The position numbers were made by a program, and so were the translations under genes. The notes under the pieces were generated by a model. That model ran no database searches. It was not told the origin of the DNA and was given only the letters and a program-made list of their open reading frames with translations. 41,353 nucleotides of DNA from an uncultured Burkholderiales bacterium. GTDB taxonomy: Bacteria; Pseudomonadota; Gammaproteobacteria; Burkholderiales; Burkholderiaceae_C. How positions within the stretch are numbered: position 1 is the stretch's first letter; every line of letters begins with the position of its first letter. The stretch lies in contig CALMYH010000044.1 in the NCBI GenBank assembly GCA_937873395.1, forward strand, positions 1 to 41,353, read 5' to 3'. Positions 15,672 to 25,578 of this stretch are shown piece after piece.

Positions 15672-17984
15672 TCAGGAAACGACGTCGACCAGCATACCGC
15701 CGGCTTCGCGCCGCTGCAGCCGGTAGGGTGGCAAGCCCTTGAGCATGCGCCGGCCATAGGACTGGCGCAGCAGCCGCGCGTCGTAGCACACGACCACGGC
15801 CTCGTCGGTCTCGCTGCGCAGGGCCCGGCCGGTCCACTGCAGCAGGCGCGCGCCGGTGGCGGGCACGACCAGCTCGCTGAACGGGTCGCGGCCCTGGGCC
15901 TTGAGCCAGTCGGCCCGCGCCTGGCCCACCGGGTCGCTGGGCGAGGCAAAGGGCAGTTTGGTGATGAACACCCATTCGCACAGCTCCCCTGGCAGGTCCA
16001 GCCCTTCGCCGAAGGACTGCAGGCCGAACAGGATGGAGGTTTCCCCCGCTTCGACGCGGTCGGCATGGCGCCGCAGCAGCTGGGTGCGCGAAGCCTCGCC
16101 CTGCACCAGCACGCGCTCGCGCAAGCGGCTGTGCAGGCCACGCTCGAGCAGGTCCTGCGCGCGTTTCATCAGCGCCCGCGAGGTGAACAGCACCAGCGCC
16201 CCGCGCTGCACCTGGGCCAGGTCGTCCATCAGCAGGTCCAGCATCTCCCGGCTGTAGCCTTCCACGTCCTTGGGGTCGTGCTGTGTCTGCACCACCACCA
16301 GGCGCCCCTGGCGCGCATGGTCGAACGGGCTCTGCACCTCGCGCACCCGCACCGCGTCGTCGAAGGCCAGGCCGTTTTCGTGAAGGAAATGGTCGAAACC
16401 GCCGCAGGTGACCAGCGAGGCCGAGGTCGCCACCGCGGCACGCATCCGACTCCAGAGCTGGCTGCGCAGCAGGCTGCCCGGGTTGAGCGGGCAGGCGTGG
16501 GCGCTGAGCGTGACCATGCCGTTCTGGATGCCGGCCTCCAGCCACTTGGCCAGCGGCGCCTGGCCTGCCTCAGGTGCCTGCAACCAGAGTTCGGCGGTAG
16601 CGCTCATATGTTGCAGCCGGGGGGCGAGTGCGCCGATGCGGCTGTAGAGCTGGGCACAACGGGGCGCCTCGCCCGGGTTGTCGCGCGCCTTGGCCTTGAG
16701 TTCGGTGGCCAGGTCTTCCAGCAGCTTGAGCAGGGCCCCGGCCCGGGTGGCGATCTGACCCACGGTGTCCAGCCAGTCGGCCGGCAGGGCGCCACCCTCG
16801 AAGCGCACGGTCGCCTTGGGCACAGTGAAGTCGAAGCCGCTGGCGCCGTCGCGGCCGTTGCGCGGGCGCATGCCGCCCTGACGGCCGGACAGCGCCAGCC
16901 ACTCGGGCGACTCGGCCAGGCGGGTCATGGCCCGGCGGGCCAGGTCGGCCTGGGCCGCCTTGAGCTCGCTGGCCAGCGTGGGCACATCCACCCCCGGCAC
17001 ATGGGCGATGGCGCCAGCCACATCGCTGACGGCGCGCGGCAGCTTGTCCAGCCAGGCGCCGTGCATCAGGTCCATGCTCTCGGTGAACTGGCCCTGGGCG
17101 ACGCTGCCCAGGTGGTGGGCCTCGTCGAACACCAGGTAGCAGTCGGACGGATCGGGCAGGGCGTGCAGACCCAGCGTCGACAGCAGCAGGTCGTGGTTGA
17201 CCACGATCACCTGGGCCTGGGCCAGGCGGGCACGCGCCTGGAAGTAGCTGCAGCCCTGGTAGCTCGGGCAGTGGCGCGCGGTACAGGTGTGGCGCTCGGC
17301 GGCCACCGGCCCCCACAACTCGGGCGGGGGCGGCTCGGCCAGGCGGTCGCGGTCACCGTCCCAGTCGCCCTGGTCCAGCATCTGGCCCCACTGGCCGTAG
17401 GCGCGGGCCTGTTCGGCCCAGGCACGCTCCAGCGCATCGCCTCTGGCCGGCTCGGCCGCCTCCGCGTCCCCGAACAACTCGGCGGTGGCGGCATCGCCCC
17501 CGGCCAGCTGATCCAGCTTGAGCCGGCAGACGTAACGCCCGCGTCCCTTGGCGAGGGCAAAGGCAAAGCCCTGCGGCAGCACCGCGGCCAGCGCCGGCAA
17601 GTCCTTGGCCATCAGCTGTTCCTGCAGGGCCACGGTGGCGGTAGAGATCATGACCCGCTTGCCCTGGGCCAGCGCCAGCGGAATGACGGTGGCCGCGTAG
17701 GCGGCCGACTTGCCGACGCCGGTGCCCGCCTGCACCACGGCGATGGCCCGCTCGCCTGACGCGGGCGTTGGCACCGGTTCGCCCTTCTCGGGTTTGGGCG
17801 GCCAGTCGACCGTGCTCAGGGTTTCGGCGATGTGGGCCGCCATCTCGCGCTGACCCGAGCGGGACCGAAAGCCCGGCAGGCGCGCCACCACATGGTCGAA
17901 GGCGCCCAGGGCGAGTGCCTCACGCGCCAGCGGGCCGCTGGGGGCGGCCGTGGTGTCGGCGGGGTCGGCAAGGGATTCGGGCAT
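15672..17984 (-). CDS. DinG-type iron-sulfur ATP-dependent DNA helicase
   Basis: 770 residues, superfamily 2, XPD-like. Walker A is QAGTGVGKS (about 85-93), Walker B is DEAHH (287-291), and four cysteines at 153, 234, 239 and 245 (GRYVCRLK, HTCTARHCPSYQGCSYF) match the DinG 4Fe-4S cluster. The C-terminal motor has FGLQSFGEGLDLPGELCEW and LLQWTGRALRSETDEA. DinG unwinds DNA at stalled forks and R-loops. The start MPESLADPAD is preferred over an upstream in-frame start at 18128, which would overlap the divergent patatin gene. The divergent spacing is 117 bases. Confidence 0.92.
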   Translation of the reverse strand: MPESLADPADTTAAPSGPLAREALALGAFDHVVARLPGFRSRSGQREMAAHIAETLSTVDWPPKPEKGEPVPTPASGERAIAVVQAGTGVGKSAAYAATVIPLALAQGKRVMISTATVALQEQLMAKDLPALAAVLPQGFAFALAKGRGRYVCRLKLDQLAGGDAATAELFGDAEAAEPARGDALERAWAEQARAYGQWGQMLDQGDWDGDRDRLAEPPPPELWGPVAAERHTCTARHCPSYQGCSYFQARARLAQAQVIVVNHDLLLSTLGLHALPDPSDCYLVFDEAHHLGSVAQGQFTESMDLMHGAWLDKLPRAVSDVAGAIAHVPGVDVPTLASELKAAQADLARRAMTRLAESPEWLALSGRQGGMRPRNGRDGASGFDFTVPKATVRFEGGALPADWLDTVGQIATRAGALLKLLEDLATELKAKARDNPGEAPRCAQLYSRIGALAPRLQHMSATAELWLQAPEAGQAPLAKWLEAGIQNGMVTLSAHACPLNPGSLLRSQLWSRMRAAVATSASLVTCGGFDHFLHENGLAFDDAVRVREVQSPFDHARQGRLVVVQTQHDPKDVEGYSREMLDLLMDDLAQVQRGALVLFTSRALMKRAQDLLERGLHSRLRERVLVQGEASRTQLLRRHADRVEAGETSILFGLQSFGEGLDLPGELCEWVFITKLPFASPSDPVGQARADWLKAQGRDPFSELVVPATGARLLQWTGRALRSETDEAVVVCYDARLLRQSYGRRMLKGLPPYRLQRREAGGMLVDVVS

Positions 17985-18101
17985 GTTGGTGGGCAAACAC
18001 GGGGGCAGCGGGTGATTGTCGCCGCTGTGGCTGAGGGCCCAGGGAACCCCGGCACGGCGGGAGACTCCCATGTCGTTGATGCTGCAATGCACAATAACAC
18101 C

Positions 18102-19202
18102 ATGACATCCGCACGCCGCCCCACCCACCCGTCACGCCGCGCCAGACGCCAGGAACACCAGCTGATCGACCTCGCCCTGCAGGGGGGTGGCTCGCACGGC
18201 GCGTTCACCTGGGGGGTGCTCGACCGCCTGCTGCAAGAGGAAAGTCTGGAGATTGCCGGCGTCAGCGGGACCAGCGCCGGTGCCATGAACGCGGTGGCCC
18301 TGGCGGCCGGCCTGATGGAAGGGGGGCGGGAGGGCGCGCGCGAAAGCCTGGGCCGCTTCTGGCGCCGGGTGGCCAAGACCTCGCCCTTTCACGCACTGGA
18401 AATGGGCCCGCTGGCCAGCCTCTGGGGCCCGGACAACCCCTGGCTGACCGCTTGGACCGCGCCCTGGCGCCAGGCCGCCAGCCTGCTGGGCAGCCAGCTC
18501 TCGCCCTACCAGCTCAACCCGCTGAACCTGAACCCGCTGCGCGACGTGCTGAACGAGACCATCGACTTCGATCAGGTCTGCGGCTGCCACAAGACGCAGC
18601 TGTTCATCGCCGCCACCCAGGTGCGCACCGGGGCCTTGCGCACCTTCCGCCAGCACGAGCTGAGCGTCGACGTGGTGCTGGCCTCGGCCTGCCTGCCGCT
18701 GCTGTTCCAGGCGGTCGAGATCGACGGCGAAGCCTATTGGGACGGCGGCTACGCCGGCAACCCCACCCTGCTGCCGCTGATCAAGGAAAGCCCGGCCAAC
18801 GACCTGTTGCTGGTGCAGATCAACCCCAGCCTGCGCGAGGAACTGCCCACCCGGGCCGACGCCATCCTGGACCGCATCAACGAGGTCACCTTCAACGCCA
18901 GCCTGCTCAAGGAAATGCGCTCGATCGCCCTGCTGCAACAGCTGATCGCCGACGAGGGCCGGCCCGGTCACCACTACCGCAACCCGCTGTTCGCCCGCGT
19001 CGAGGCGCTCAAGGTGCACCGGGTCGACGGCGGCGAGGCGCTGGCGGCGCTGGGCGCCGCCACCAAGACGCAGACCCAGTGGCCTTTCCTGTCGATGCTG
19101 TTCGACCGCGGCGTCGAGGCGGCCGACCGCTGGTTGCACACCCACCGGGGCCACATCGGCCAGCGCAGCACGCTGGACCTGGCCAAAACCTTCGGCGCAT
19201 GA
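18102..19202 (+). CDS. Patatin-like phospholipase / serine hydrolase
   Basis: 366 residues. The glycine-rich oxyanion loop LALQGGGSHGAFTWGVL (24-40), the nucleophile elbow GTSAG (56-60, Ser58) and the dyad aspartate in YWDGGYAGNP (Asp214) are all present, so it should be an active lipid acyl hydrolase. The C-terminal part (ILDRINEVTFNASLLKEMR) resembles DUF3734-type patatins, which I recall next to 3-hydroxybutyrate dehydrogenase genes in related bacteria. No signal peptide, so cytoplasmic. An in-frame ATG at 18087 is a possible alternative. The stop overlaps the ribosome-binding site of the GntP gene. Confidence 0.9.
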   Translation: MTSARRPTHPSRRARRQEHQLIDLALQGGGSHGAFTWGVLDRLLQEESLEIAGVSGTSAGAMNAVALAAGLMEGGREGARESLGRFWRRVAKTSPFHALEMGPLASLWGPDNPWLTAWTAPWRQAASLLGSQLSPYQLNPLNLNPLRDVLNETIDFDQVCGCHKTQLFIAATQVRTGALRTFRQHELSVDVVLASACLPLLFQAVEIDGEAYWDGGYAGNPTLLPLIKESPANDLLLVQINPSLREELPTRADAILDRINEVTFNASLLKEMRSIALLQQLIADEGRPGHHYRNPLFARVEALKVHRVDGGEALAALGAATKTQTQWPFLSMLFDRGVEAADRWLHTHRGHIGQRSTLDLAKTFGA

Positions 19203-19212
19203 GGAGCACCCC

Positions 19213-20613
19213 GTGACCGGCATTCTGGGCATTCTGCTGGCGCTGGGCCTGCTCATGGCGCTGGCCTACCGCGGCATCAGCGTGCTCATCCTCGCGCCTC
19301 TGATGGCCTTGCTGGCGGCCCTGCTGAGCCCCGGCACGCCGCTGCTGGCCAGCTACACCCAGGTCTTCATGCCGGCACTGGGCGGCTTCATCGTGGCCTT
19401 CTTCCCGCTGTTCCTGCTGGGCGCGGTGTTCGGCAAGCTGATGGAAGACTCGGGCGCCGCCCGGGCCATCGCCCACGGCATCGTGGCGCGGCTGGGCGCG
19501 CAGCGCGCCATCCTGGCCATCGTGCTGGCCTGTGCCGTGCTGACCTACGGCGGTGTGTCGCTGTTCGTGGTGGCCTTCGCGGTCTACCCGATCGCGGCCG
19601 CGCTGTTCCGCCAGGCCGACATTCCCAAGCGCCTGATTCCGGGCACGATCGCGCTCGGCGCCTTCACCTTCACCATGACCGCACTGCCGGGCACCCCCGC
19701 GATCCAGAACGCCATTCCCATGCCCTATTTCGGCACCACGCCGTTTGCCGCGCCCGGCTTGGGCCTGATCGGCGGCGCCGTGATGGCGGTGGTCGGCCTG
19801 CTGTGGCTGCAACGTCGCGCCCGCCTGGCCCGCGCGGCGGGCGAAGGCTACGGCACACACGACGAACCCGGGCAGGTCACCGCACCGGAGCCGGCCGGCT
19901 CAGGCGCAAGCGGTGGCCTGTGGCGCGCCCTGGCCCCGGTGGCCCTGGTGATTGCGCTGAACTACCTGCTGGCCACCTGGTGGCTGCCGGCACTGGACAC
20001 CGGCTACCTGGCCGAGGCCCGGTACGGCGCGACCGACATCGACCGCGTGCGGGGCATCTGGGCCGTGATCCTCGCCCTGTCCGCCGCCATCGTGCTGCTG
20101 CTGGTGCTGCAACGGCAACGGCTCGCGCACATCGGCCGAACACTGGAGCAAGGTGCCAGTGGCTCGGTCATGCCGCTGCTCAACACCGCCTCCCAGGTCG
20201 GTTTCGGTGCGGTCATTGCCTCGCTGGCCGGGTTCACGCTGCTGCGCGACGCGGTGCTGGGCATCGCCCCGGACAACCCGCTCATCTCGATGTCGATCGC
20301 GGTCAACATCCTGGCCGGCATCACCGGCTCGGCCTCGGGCGGCATGAGCATCGCCCTGCAGACCCTGGGCGAGACCTGGCTGGCCATGGGGCAGGCCGCC
20401 GGCATCGCGCCCGACCTGCTGCACCGGGTGACGGCGATTGCCACCGGTGGGCTGGACGCCCTGCCGCACAACGGCGCGGTCATCACGCTGCTGGGCATCT
20501 GCGGACTCAGCCACCGGCAGTCCTACACCGACATCCTGGTGGTGGCGGTCCTCATACCGCTGCTGGCCCTTGCGGCGGTGGTGCTGCTGGGCTCCGCACT
20601 CGGGTCGTTCTGA
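19213..20613 (+). CDS. GntP family permease
   Basis: 466 residues with about 12 hydrophobic segments, normal for gluconate/H+ symporters of the GntP family. Typical features: a GTPLLASYTQVFMPALGGFI loop early on, ALPGTPAIQNAIPMPYFGT in the middle, and LDALPHNGAVITLLGICGL near the end. It starts with GTG at 19213, preceded by GAGGAG that overlaps the patatin stop, so translation is likely coupled. GntP relatives carry gluconate, idonate or hydroxy acids; pairing with a patatin suggests a short hydroxy acid, which is inference. Confidence 0.9.
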   Translation: MTGILGILLALGLLMALAYRGISVLILAPLMALLAALLSPGTPLLASYTQVFMPALGGFIVAFFPLFLLGAVFGKLMEDSGAARAIAHGIVARLGAQRAILAIVLACAVLTYGGVSLFVVAFAVYPIAAALFRQADIPKRLIPGTIALGAFTFTMTALPGTPAIQNAIPMPYFGTTPFAAPGLGLIGGAVMAVVGLLWLQRRARLARAAGEGYGTHDEPGQVTAPEPAGSGASGGLWRALAPVALVIALNYLLATWWLPALDTGYLAEARYGATDIDRVRGIWAVILALSAAIVLLLVLQRQRLAHIGRTLEQGASGSVMPLLNTASQVGFGAVIASLAGFTLLRDAVLGIAPDNPLISMSIAVNILAGITGSASGGMSIALQTLGETWLAMGQAAGIAPDLLHRVTAIATGGLDALPHNGAVITLLGICGLSHRQSYTDILVVAVLIPLLALAAVVLLGSALGSF

Positions 20614-20642
20614 AGCGTGCGCGTCCCGAAGATCCCAGTTCC

Positions 20643-22328
20643 TCAGACGTCCGACTGCGGGAGGCTGAAACGGAACTTGGCCCCCTGGCCCGGCACACCT
20701 TCGGCCCCCACCGACCCGCCGTGTCGCTCGACGATGCGCTTGACCGTGGCCAGGCCAACGCCGGATCCCTCGAACTCGTCGTGGGCATGGAGGCGCCGGA
20801 ACGGCTGGAACAGCTGCTGCACAAAGGCCATGTCGAAGCCGGCACCGTTGTCTTGCACCACAAAAGTGTGCAGGCCCGAGGCTGTGGACTCCCGGCGCAG
20901 CGAAATGCGTGCCTGAGGGTTCTGCCCGGTGTACTTCCAGGCATTGCCCAGCAGGTTCTGCAACACGGCGCGCACCAGCACCGGGTCGGCCTCCGCGCGC
21001 AAGCCTTCTTCAATCTGCCACTCCACCCGGCGCCGGGGATCGTTGCGGTCCAGTTCGGAGGCGATGTCCGTGGCCATCGCGCTGAGGTCGACCGGAGACA
21101 CCTTCAGGGTGGCGCGGCCGAGCTGGGTCATCGACAGCAGGTCGGTGATCAGTTGCCCCATGCGCTTGGCCCCCGCCTGGATGCGGCGCAGGTGCGACCG
21201 GCCGGTATCGTCCAGGCGCTCGGCCTGGTCCTCCTCCAGCAGGCTGGCAAAGCCATGGATGCTGCGCAAAGGCGTGCGCAGATCGTGGGCCACGCTGTAG
21301 GCAAAACTCTCCAGCTCGGCATTGAGCATGGCCAGGTCACGGGTGCGCGCCTGGACCCGCTGTTCCAGTTCACCGGTCAGCGTTTCCAGCAGCGCCTGGC
21401 TGCGGCCCACCCGGCCCAGCAGAAGCATGATCAGGCCACCTCCGGCCACAAACAGGCCCGAAAGCAGCAGCTTGAACACCCAGTCGCGCTGCATGAGGGC
21501 CTGCAGGGGCGCCAACACACCCTCGTCCGACAGACCAACCACGGTCACCAGCCCGCTGTCGGGCAGCCGGCGCCAACCGGCAGTGCGCCAGCGGGCATCG
21601 AGCGGACTTTCGAAACGGAAAGTGCCGGCCTCGGCCCGCCCGTCGAGCAGAAACGGACGATCCGCGGGCACCTTGCGCGACATGGCGCCCGTGTTGTTCG
21701 CGCTGTGCGCCAGCAGGTCGCCGTTGGGGTGCACGAGGGAGACGATGTCTGTCGGCCTGAGCGACAACGCAGCCAGGCGACGGGCCACATGCTCGGTGGA
21801 CACCAGCAGGTGCACCGTGCCGTCGAACACCCCCTCGCGAAGCACAGCCCGGCTGACGATGAACACCCAGCGACCGGACAGCCGGGACTGCACTGGCGTG
21901 CCCACCAGCATCTGCTGCGGCGCGGCGCGCTGGGCCCGGAAGTGCGGTCGGTCACCGACAAAAACACCCGACTCCGCACCCAGGCTGTTGTAGACCACGT
22001 GCCCGCTGGCGTCCACCACCGACACATAATCCACAAAGCCTTCCGGCAGGGTTCGGAGTGTTTCCTGCGCCAGCAGGGCGAAATCGGACACATCGGTGAC
22101 CTGGAGCCAGTCGCGCCGCAGGCGCAGCAGGGCGGTGTCGAGGGAGCTGAGCAGGCCGTCGATCTGTCCGGCCATCGCATCGGCCAGTTGAAGGCTGCGT
22201 TGCTCGGCCTCGTCAAAGGCCTGTTGCTGCAGCAGTGTTCGTGCCCGGTCGGCCTGCCACCAGAGCCCCGCCAGCGCGAGCCCGGTGAGCACCGCCACCA
22301 GCAGCATCAATGCACGCATGCGATTCAT
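20643..22328 (-). CDS. Membrane sensor histidine kinase with periplasmic Cache-like domain
   Basis: 561 residues. TM1 at about 5-24, a long periplasmic domain at 25-283 (dCache-like; VDYVSVVDASGHVVYNSLG, VGDRPHFRAQRAAP) and TM2 at 284-305. A short coiled coil leads into a phytochrome-like HisKA box SVAHDLRTPLRS (His348). The ATPase has NLLGNAWKYT, VQDNGAGFD, FQPFRRLH and GSGVGLATVKRIVERHGG. There is no receiver or response regulator beside it, so the partner is unknown. ATG at 22328 is preferred over an upstream TTG. It is divergent from the cyclodeaminase-family gene. Confidence 0.92.
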   Translation of the reverse strand: MNRMRALMLLVAVLTGLALAGLWWQADRARTLLQQQAFDEAEQRSLQLADAMAGQIDGLLSSLDTALLRLRRDWLQVTDVSDFALLAQETLRTLPEGFVDYVSVVDASGHVVYNSLGAESGVFVGDRPHFRAQRAAPQQMLVGTPVQSRLSGRWVFIVSRAVLREGVFDGTVHLLVSTEHVARRLAALSLRPTDIVSLVHPNGDLLAHSANNTGAMSRKVPADRPFLLDGRAEAGTFRFESPLDARWRTAGWRRLPDSGLVTVVGLSDEGVLAPLQALMQRDWVFKLLLSGLFVAGGGLIMLLLGRVGRSQALLETLTGELEQRVQARTRDLAMLNAELESFAYSVAHDLRTPLRSIHGFASLLEEDQAERLDDTGRSHLRRIQAGAKRMGQLITDLLSMTQLGRATLKVSPVDLSAMATDIASELDRNDPRRRVEWQIEEGLRAEADPVLVRAVLQNLLGNAWKYTGQNPQARISLRRESTASGLHTFVVQDNGAGFDMAFVQQLFQPFRRLHAHDEFEGSGVGLATVKRIVERHGGSVGAEGVPGQGAKFRFSLPQSDV

Positions 22329-22564
22329 GCTTGGAAACGTCCCCAACGACGGTCGGCGCGCCCGCGGGCCCGCTTTTGGTTGACAAACTTTCTGAGCATA
22401 CGGGAAAGAGCTCCCCCGGATCCAGCCGGACGGACGTCTCCGTGTGCACCGTCACGACGGCGCGCCCCAACTGTGCCATGCACACCACACCGAGGATGCC
22501 AGCCAGCGGGCATGTCGATGGCTGCGCGGCCGCGCCCTTTGCCCGGGTCGGCTACCATCGCGCC

Positions 22565-23512
22565 ATGCTTGCCCTTGATGCCGACCAGACCCGCGACGCC
22601 CTGCCCTTCGAGCCCCTGATCACCGCCCTGCGCGAACGCTTTCGCAGCAGCACCTGCGAGGTACCGGCACGCCATGTGCACGAGATCGGCTCACCCGGCG
22701 GTCCCCGCTTCACCTCGCTTCTGATGCCGGCCTGGCAACCCGGGCAGCACTACGGCGTGAAAATCATCAACATCGCGCCCGGCAACACCGCCCTCGGTCT
22801 GCCCGGCCTGCACGGCAGCTACCTGCTGTTCGACGGCGCCACCGGTGTGCCGCTGGCCGCGCTGGACGGTACCGTCCTCACCGCGCGCCGCACCGTGGCA
22901 GCCTCGGCCCTGGCAGCGTCCTTCCTGGCCCGCCAGGACGCACGCCATCTGGTGGTGGTCGGCGCCGGTGCCGTGGCCGCCCTGCTGCCGCATGCCTACC
23001 GCTGTGTGCGCGACATCGACCGCGTGTCCGTGTGGGCGCGTCGGCCCGAGCAGGCCCAGGCCCTGGCCGCGCAATGGCAGACCGAAGGTCTGCCCGCCCA
23101 GGCCATCACCGATCTGCCCGCCGCCTGCGCCGAAGCCGACATCGTCAGCTGCGCCACCCTGGCCACCGAACCGGTGGTCCAGGGCGCCTGGCTTCCGGCA
23201 GGATCGCACCTGGACCTGATCGGCAGCTTCACCCCCGCCATGCGCGAGGCGGACGACGCTTGCTGGGTGGATGCGCGGGTGTTTGTCGACACCGAGGAGG
23301 CGCTGGTCAAGAGTGGCGATCTGCTCGGCCCGTTGCGCCGCGGCATCCTGCGCGAGGACGAGGTGCGCGGCACCCTGGGCACCCTGTGCAAGGGGGTGGC
23401 CATCGGCCGCAAGGCCGACAGCGAGCGCACGGTGTTCAAGTCGGTCGGCACGGCGCTGGAAGACCTGGCGGCCGCCGTCATGGCGCTCCAGGAGCGACGG
23501 ACCCGACAATAA
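22565..23512 (+). CDS. Ornithine cyclodeaminase / mu-crystallin family reductase (possible pyrroline-2-carboxylate reductase)
   Basis: 315 residues. The substrate part includes VKIINIAPGNTALGLPGLHG and YLLFDGATGVPLAALDG, then the dinucleotide fold with VVVGAGAVAALLPHA, SVWARRPEQAQALA, ADIVSCATLATEPVV and HLDLIGSFTPAMREAD. Close relatives reduce delta1-pyrroline-2-carboxylate to L-proline with NAD(P)H in hydroxyproline or D-amino-acid use; others are alanine dehydrogenases or cyclodeaminases. The reductase role is favoured by the shortened, non-ornithine-like segments but not proven. The long open frame upstream of this ATG overlaps the divergent kinase promoter region and is not used. Confidence 0.85.
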   Translation: MLALDADQTRDALPFEPLITALRERFRSSTCEVPARHVHEIGSPGGPRFTSLLMPAWQPGQHYGVKIINIAPGNTALGLPGLHGSYLLFDGATGVPLAALDGTVLTARRTVAASALAASFLARQDARHLVVVGAGAVAALLPHAYRCVRDIDRVSVWARRPEQAQALAAQWQTEGLPAQAITDLPAACAEADIVSCATLATEPVVQGAWLPAGSHLDLIGSFTPAMREADDACWVDARVFVDTEEALVKSGDLLGPLRRGILREDEVRGTLGTLCKGVAIGRKADSERTVFKSVGTALEDLAAAVMALQERRTRQ

Positions 23513-23571
23513 CCCGGCGGCAGGGCGTTCGCCGTCTTGCGAGGCCCCGGTCCGGATCCCATAATGCGCCG

Positions 23572-25566
23572 ATGCCTCCCGCCACTGCCGGCCCAGCCGG
23601 GGCCCCCAATCACCGGTTCGAGGAATTTGCCCGCCTGGTGCCGGGTGCTCTCCTGAGCTGCCGCACGGACAGCCAGGGGCGGGAACGCCTGGAACACCTC
23701 AACACGGACGGCCACCGGCTGTGGGGGCTCGATCCGGCAGTCCCGCCGCCGGACATGGCGACGCTCTGGAGCATGGTCGATGCGGGGGAGCTGCCGACAC
23801 TGCGGCAAGCTCTGGGCGACAGCATCGCACGGTGCACCGACGGCCAACACCGCTGGCACATCACCACCCGAAGCGGCCTGCGTCGATGGGTGCAGGGCCA
23901 TTGGCGAGCCCTGCGGGAGCCGGACGGCTCCACGGTGTTGCACATGCTCATGTTCGAGCTCGCCCTCCCGCCGGAGAAAGAACCTGGCCGGCAGCAGAGC
24001 GAAGAGCGCTTCCGGCGACTGATCGACGCCATTCCCGACGTGGCCGTCCAGGGTTACGACCGCCACCTGGTCTGCCGCTTCTGGAACAGCGCCTCCGAGC
24101 GCCTGTACGGATTCAGCGAGGCCGAGGCGCTGGGGCGCAGTCTACTGGACCTGATCATCCCCGTGGAGATGCGCGAAGAGGTCATCACAGCCACCCGGCG
24201 AATGCTGGAGTCCGGCGAAGCCATCCCGTCGGCAGAGTTGTGCCTGCGGCACAAGGACGGCAGCGCCGTGAACGTCCACTCCGGGCACGTGTTGCTGCAC
24301 CACGAGGCCGGCCATCCCGAGTTCTTCTGCATCGACTTCGATCTGTCGGAGCGCCAGCGGGCCGAAGATGCCCGCCAGTTGCTGCAATCCCAATTGCGGG
24401 AGGCACAGAAGATGGAGGCGCTGGGCACACTGGCCGGTGGCATCGCGCACGACTTCAACAACATCCTGGCGGCCATTCTCGGCAACGCGGCGCTGGCCCT
24501 GGAAGAATGCGCCGAAGGCAGCCCCGCATCCACCAGCCTGAGGGAGATCCAGAAGGCGGCCAGACGCGCCCGCGCCGTGGTGCAGCAGATCCTCACCTTT
24601 GCCCGCCGACAGGAGGCCCGGCATCAGGCGCTGGACCTGCCCCCGCTGGTGGAAGAGGTCCACTCCCTGCTGCGCACCACGGCACCGGCGGGCGTGTCGA
24701 TCGCCGTGGACATCGAACCCGGCCTGCCTCGCATCGTGGCCGACGCGAACCAGTTCGGACAGGTCATCCTCAACCTGGGCACGAATGCGGTGCAGGCGGT
24801 GCGGGGCCACCATCAGGCGCGGGTCCTGATCGCGCTCAGCCATTGTCGCCAGCCACCGCCAGCCGGGGCCGATGGGTGGCAGGTGCTTCAATCGGGTGCG
24901 CCCCAGGAGCAAGGCGGGGTACTGCTGCGCGTGAGCGACAACGGCATGGGCATGGCGCCGGAGAACATGCGACGGATCTTCGAGCCCTTCTTCACCACCA
25001 AGGCTCGCGGCGAAGGCACCGGCCTGGGTCTGGCGGTGGTGCACGGCATCCTGAAGGAGCACGATGCCGGCCTGACCGTCAGCAGCCGGCCGGACGAGGG
25101 AACCGCCTTCGAGATCTGGCTGCCGGCACAGCAAGCCTTGGCGGGCCCATCACCGCCCCCGGAGCAGCCCCCGGCTGCCCCCAGGGCGTCGCAGCGCCCG
25201 TGCCGGGTGCTGTACGTCGATGACGATGCACTGCTGACCGACCTGGTCAATCGCCAGCTCGGACGGGCCGGTCATCGGGTCACGGCCCTGTCCTCGCCAC
25301 AGGCAGCCCTGGACCGCCTGGGCTCCGGCGAAGCCGCCTTCGATGTGCTGGTGGTCGATCACAACATGCCCGAGATGTCCGGGCTGGCGCTGGCAGCGGC
25401 CGCCCGAAGGCTGCTGCCGGACCTGCCGGTGATCCTGACCTCGGCCGTGGTTGCCGAGGACCTGCACGAGAGCGCCCGGCGGCTGGGCATCCACCGGGTG
25501 ATCGAGAAATCGGAATCGGTGCACCAGCTGTTCGAGCTGCTCGACCGCCTGGGGCCGGGGCCTTGA
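23572..25566 (+). CDS. PAS-containing hybrid histidine kinase / response regulator
   Basis: 664 residues, no membrane segment. Two PAS-like domains, about 15-135 and 142-265 ([37 protein letters not shown]), are followed by an NtrB-type HisKA box [11 protein letters not shown] (His293), an ATPase domain ([40 protein letters not shown]), a Pro-rich linker (about 522-545) and a C-terminal receiver with VLYVDDD and phospho-acceptor Asp596 in [11 protein letters not shown]. It senses a cytoplasmic or redox signal. No output gene is adjacent. It starts 59 bases after the cyclodeaminase-family gene and may share its transcript. Confidence 0.92.
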   Translation: MPPATAGPAGAPNHRFEEFARLVPGALLSCRTDSQGRERLEHLNTDGHRLWGLDPAVPPPDMATLWSMVDAGELPTLRQALGDSIARCTDGQHRWHITTRSGLRRWVQGHWRALREPDGSTVLHMLMFELALPPEKEPGRQQSEERFRRLIDAIPDVAVQGYDRHLVCRFWNSASERLYGFSEAEALGRSLLDLIIPVEMREEVITATRRMLESGEAIPSAELCLRHKDGSAVNVHSGHVLLHHEAGHPEFFCIDFDLSERQRAEDARQLLQSQLREAQKMEALGTLAGGIAHDFNNILAAILGNAALALEECAEGSPASTSLREIQKAARRARAVVQQILTFARRQEARHQALDLPPLVEEVHSLLRTTAPAGVSIAVDIEPGLPRIVADANQFGQVILNLGTNAVQAVRGHHQARVLIALSHCRQPPPAGADGWQVLQSGAPQEQGGVLLRVSDNGMGMAPENMRRIFEPFFTTKARGEGTGLGLAVVHGILKEHDAGLTVSSRPDEGTAFEIWLPAQQALAGPSPPPEQPPAAPRASQRPCRVLYVDDDALLTDLVNRQLGRAGHRVTALSSPQAALDRLGSGEAAFDVLVVDHNMPEMSGLALAAAARRLLPDLPVILTSAVVAEDLHESARRLGIHRVIEKSESVHQLFELLDRLGPGP

Positions 25567-25578
25567 CAGCCGGCCCCC

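Noticed and set aside
16065-17759. A 564-codon plus-strand open frame
   Set aside because: Antisense to the DinG-type helicase with all its motifs intact on the other strand.
22379-22405. TTGACA in the divergent region between the kinase and reductase genes
   Set aside because: Good -35 hexamer, but no -10-like sequence at 16-18 bases on the plus strand.
19803-22619. A 938-codon open frame on the plus strand
   Set aside because: It runs through the GntP gene in another frame and antisense to the histidine kinase; composition is Arg/His/Gly/Ala-rich as expected for a shadow in GC-rich DNA, with no recognisable domain.
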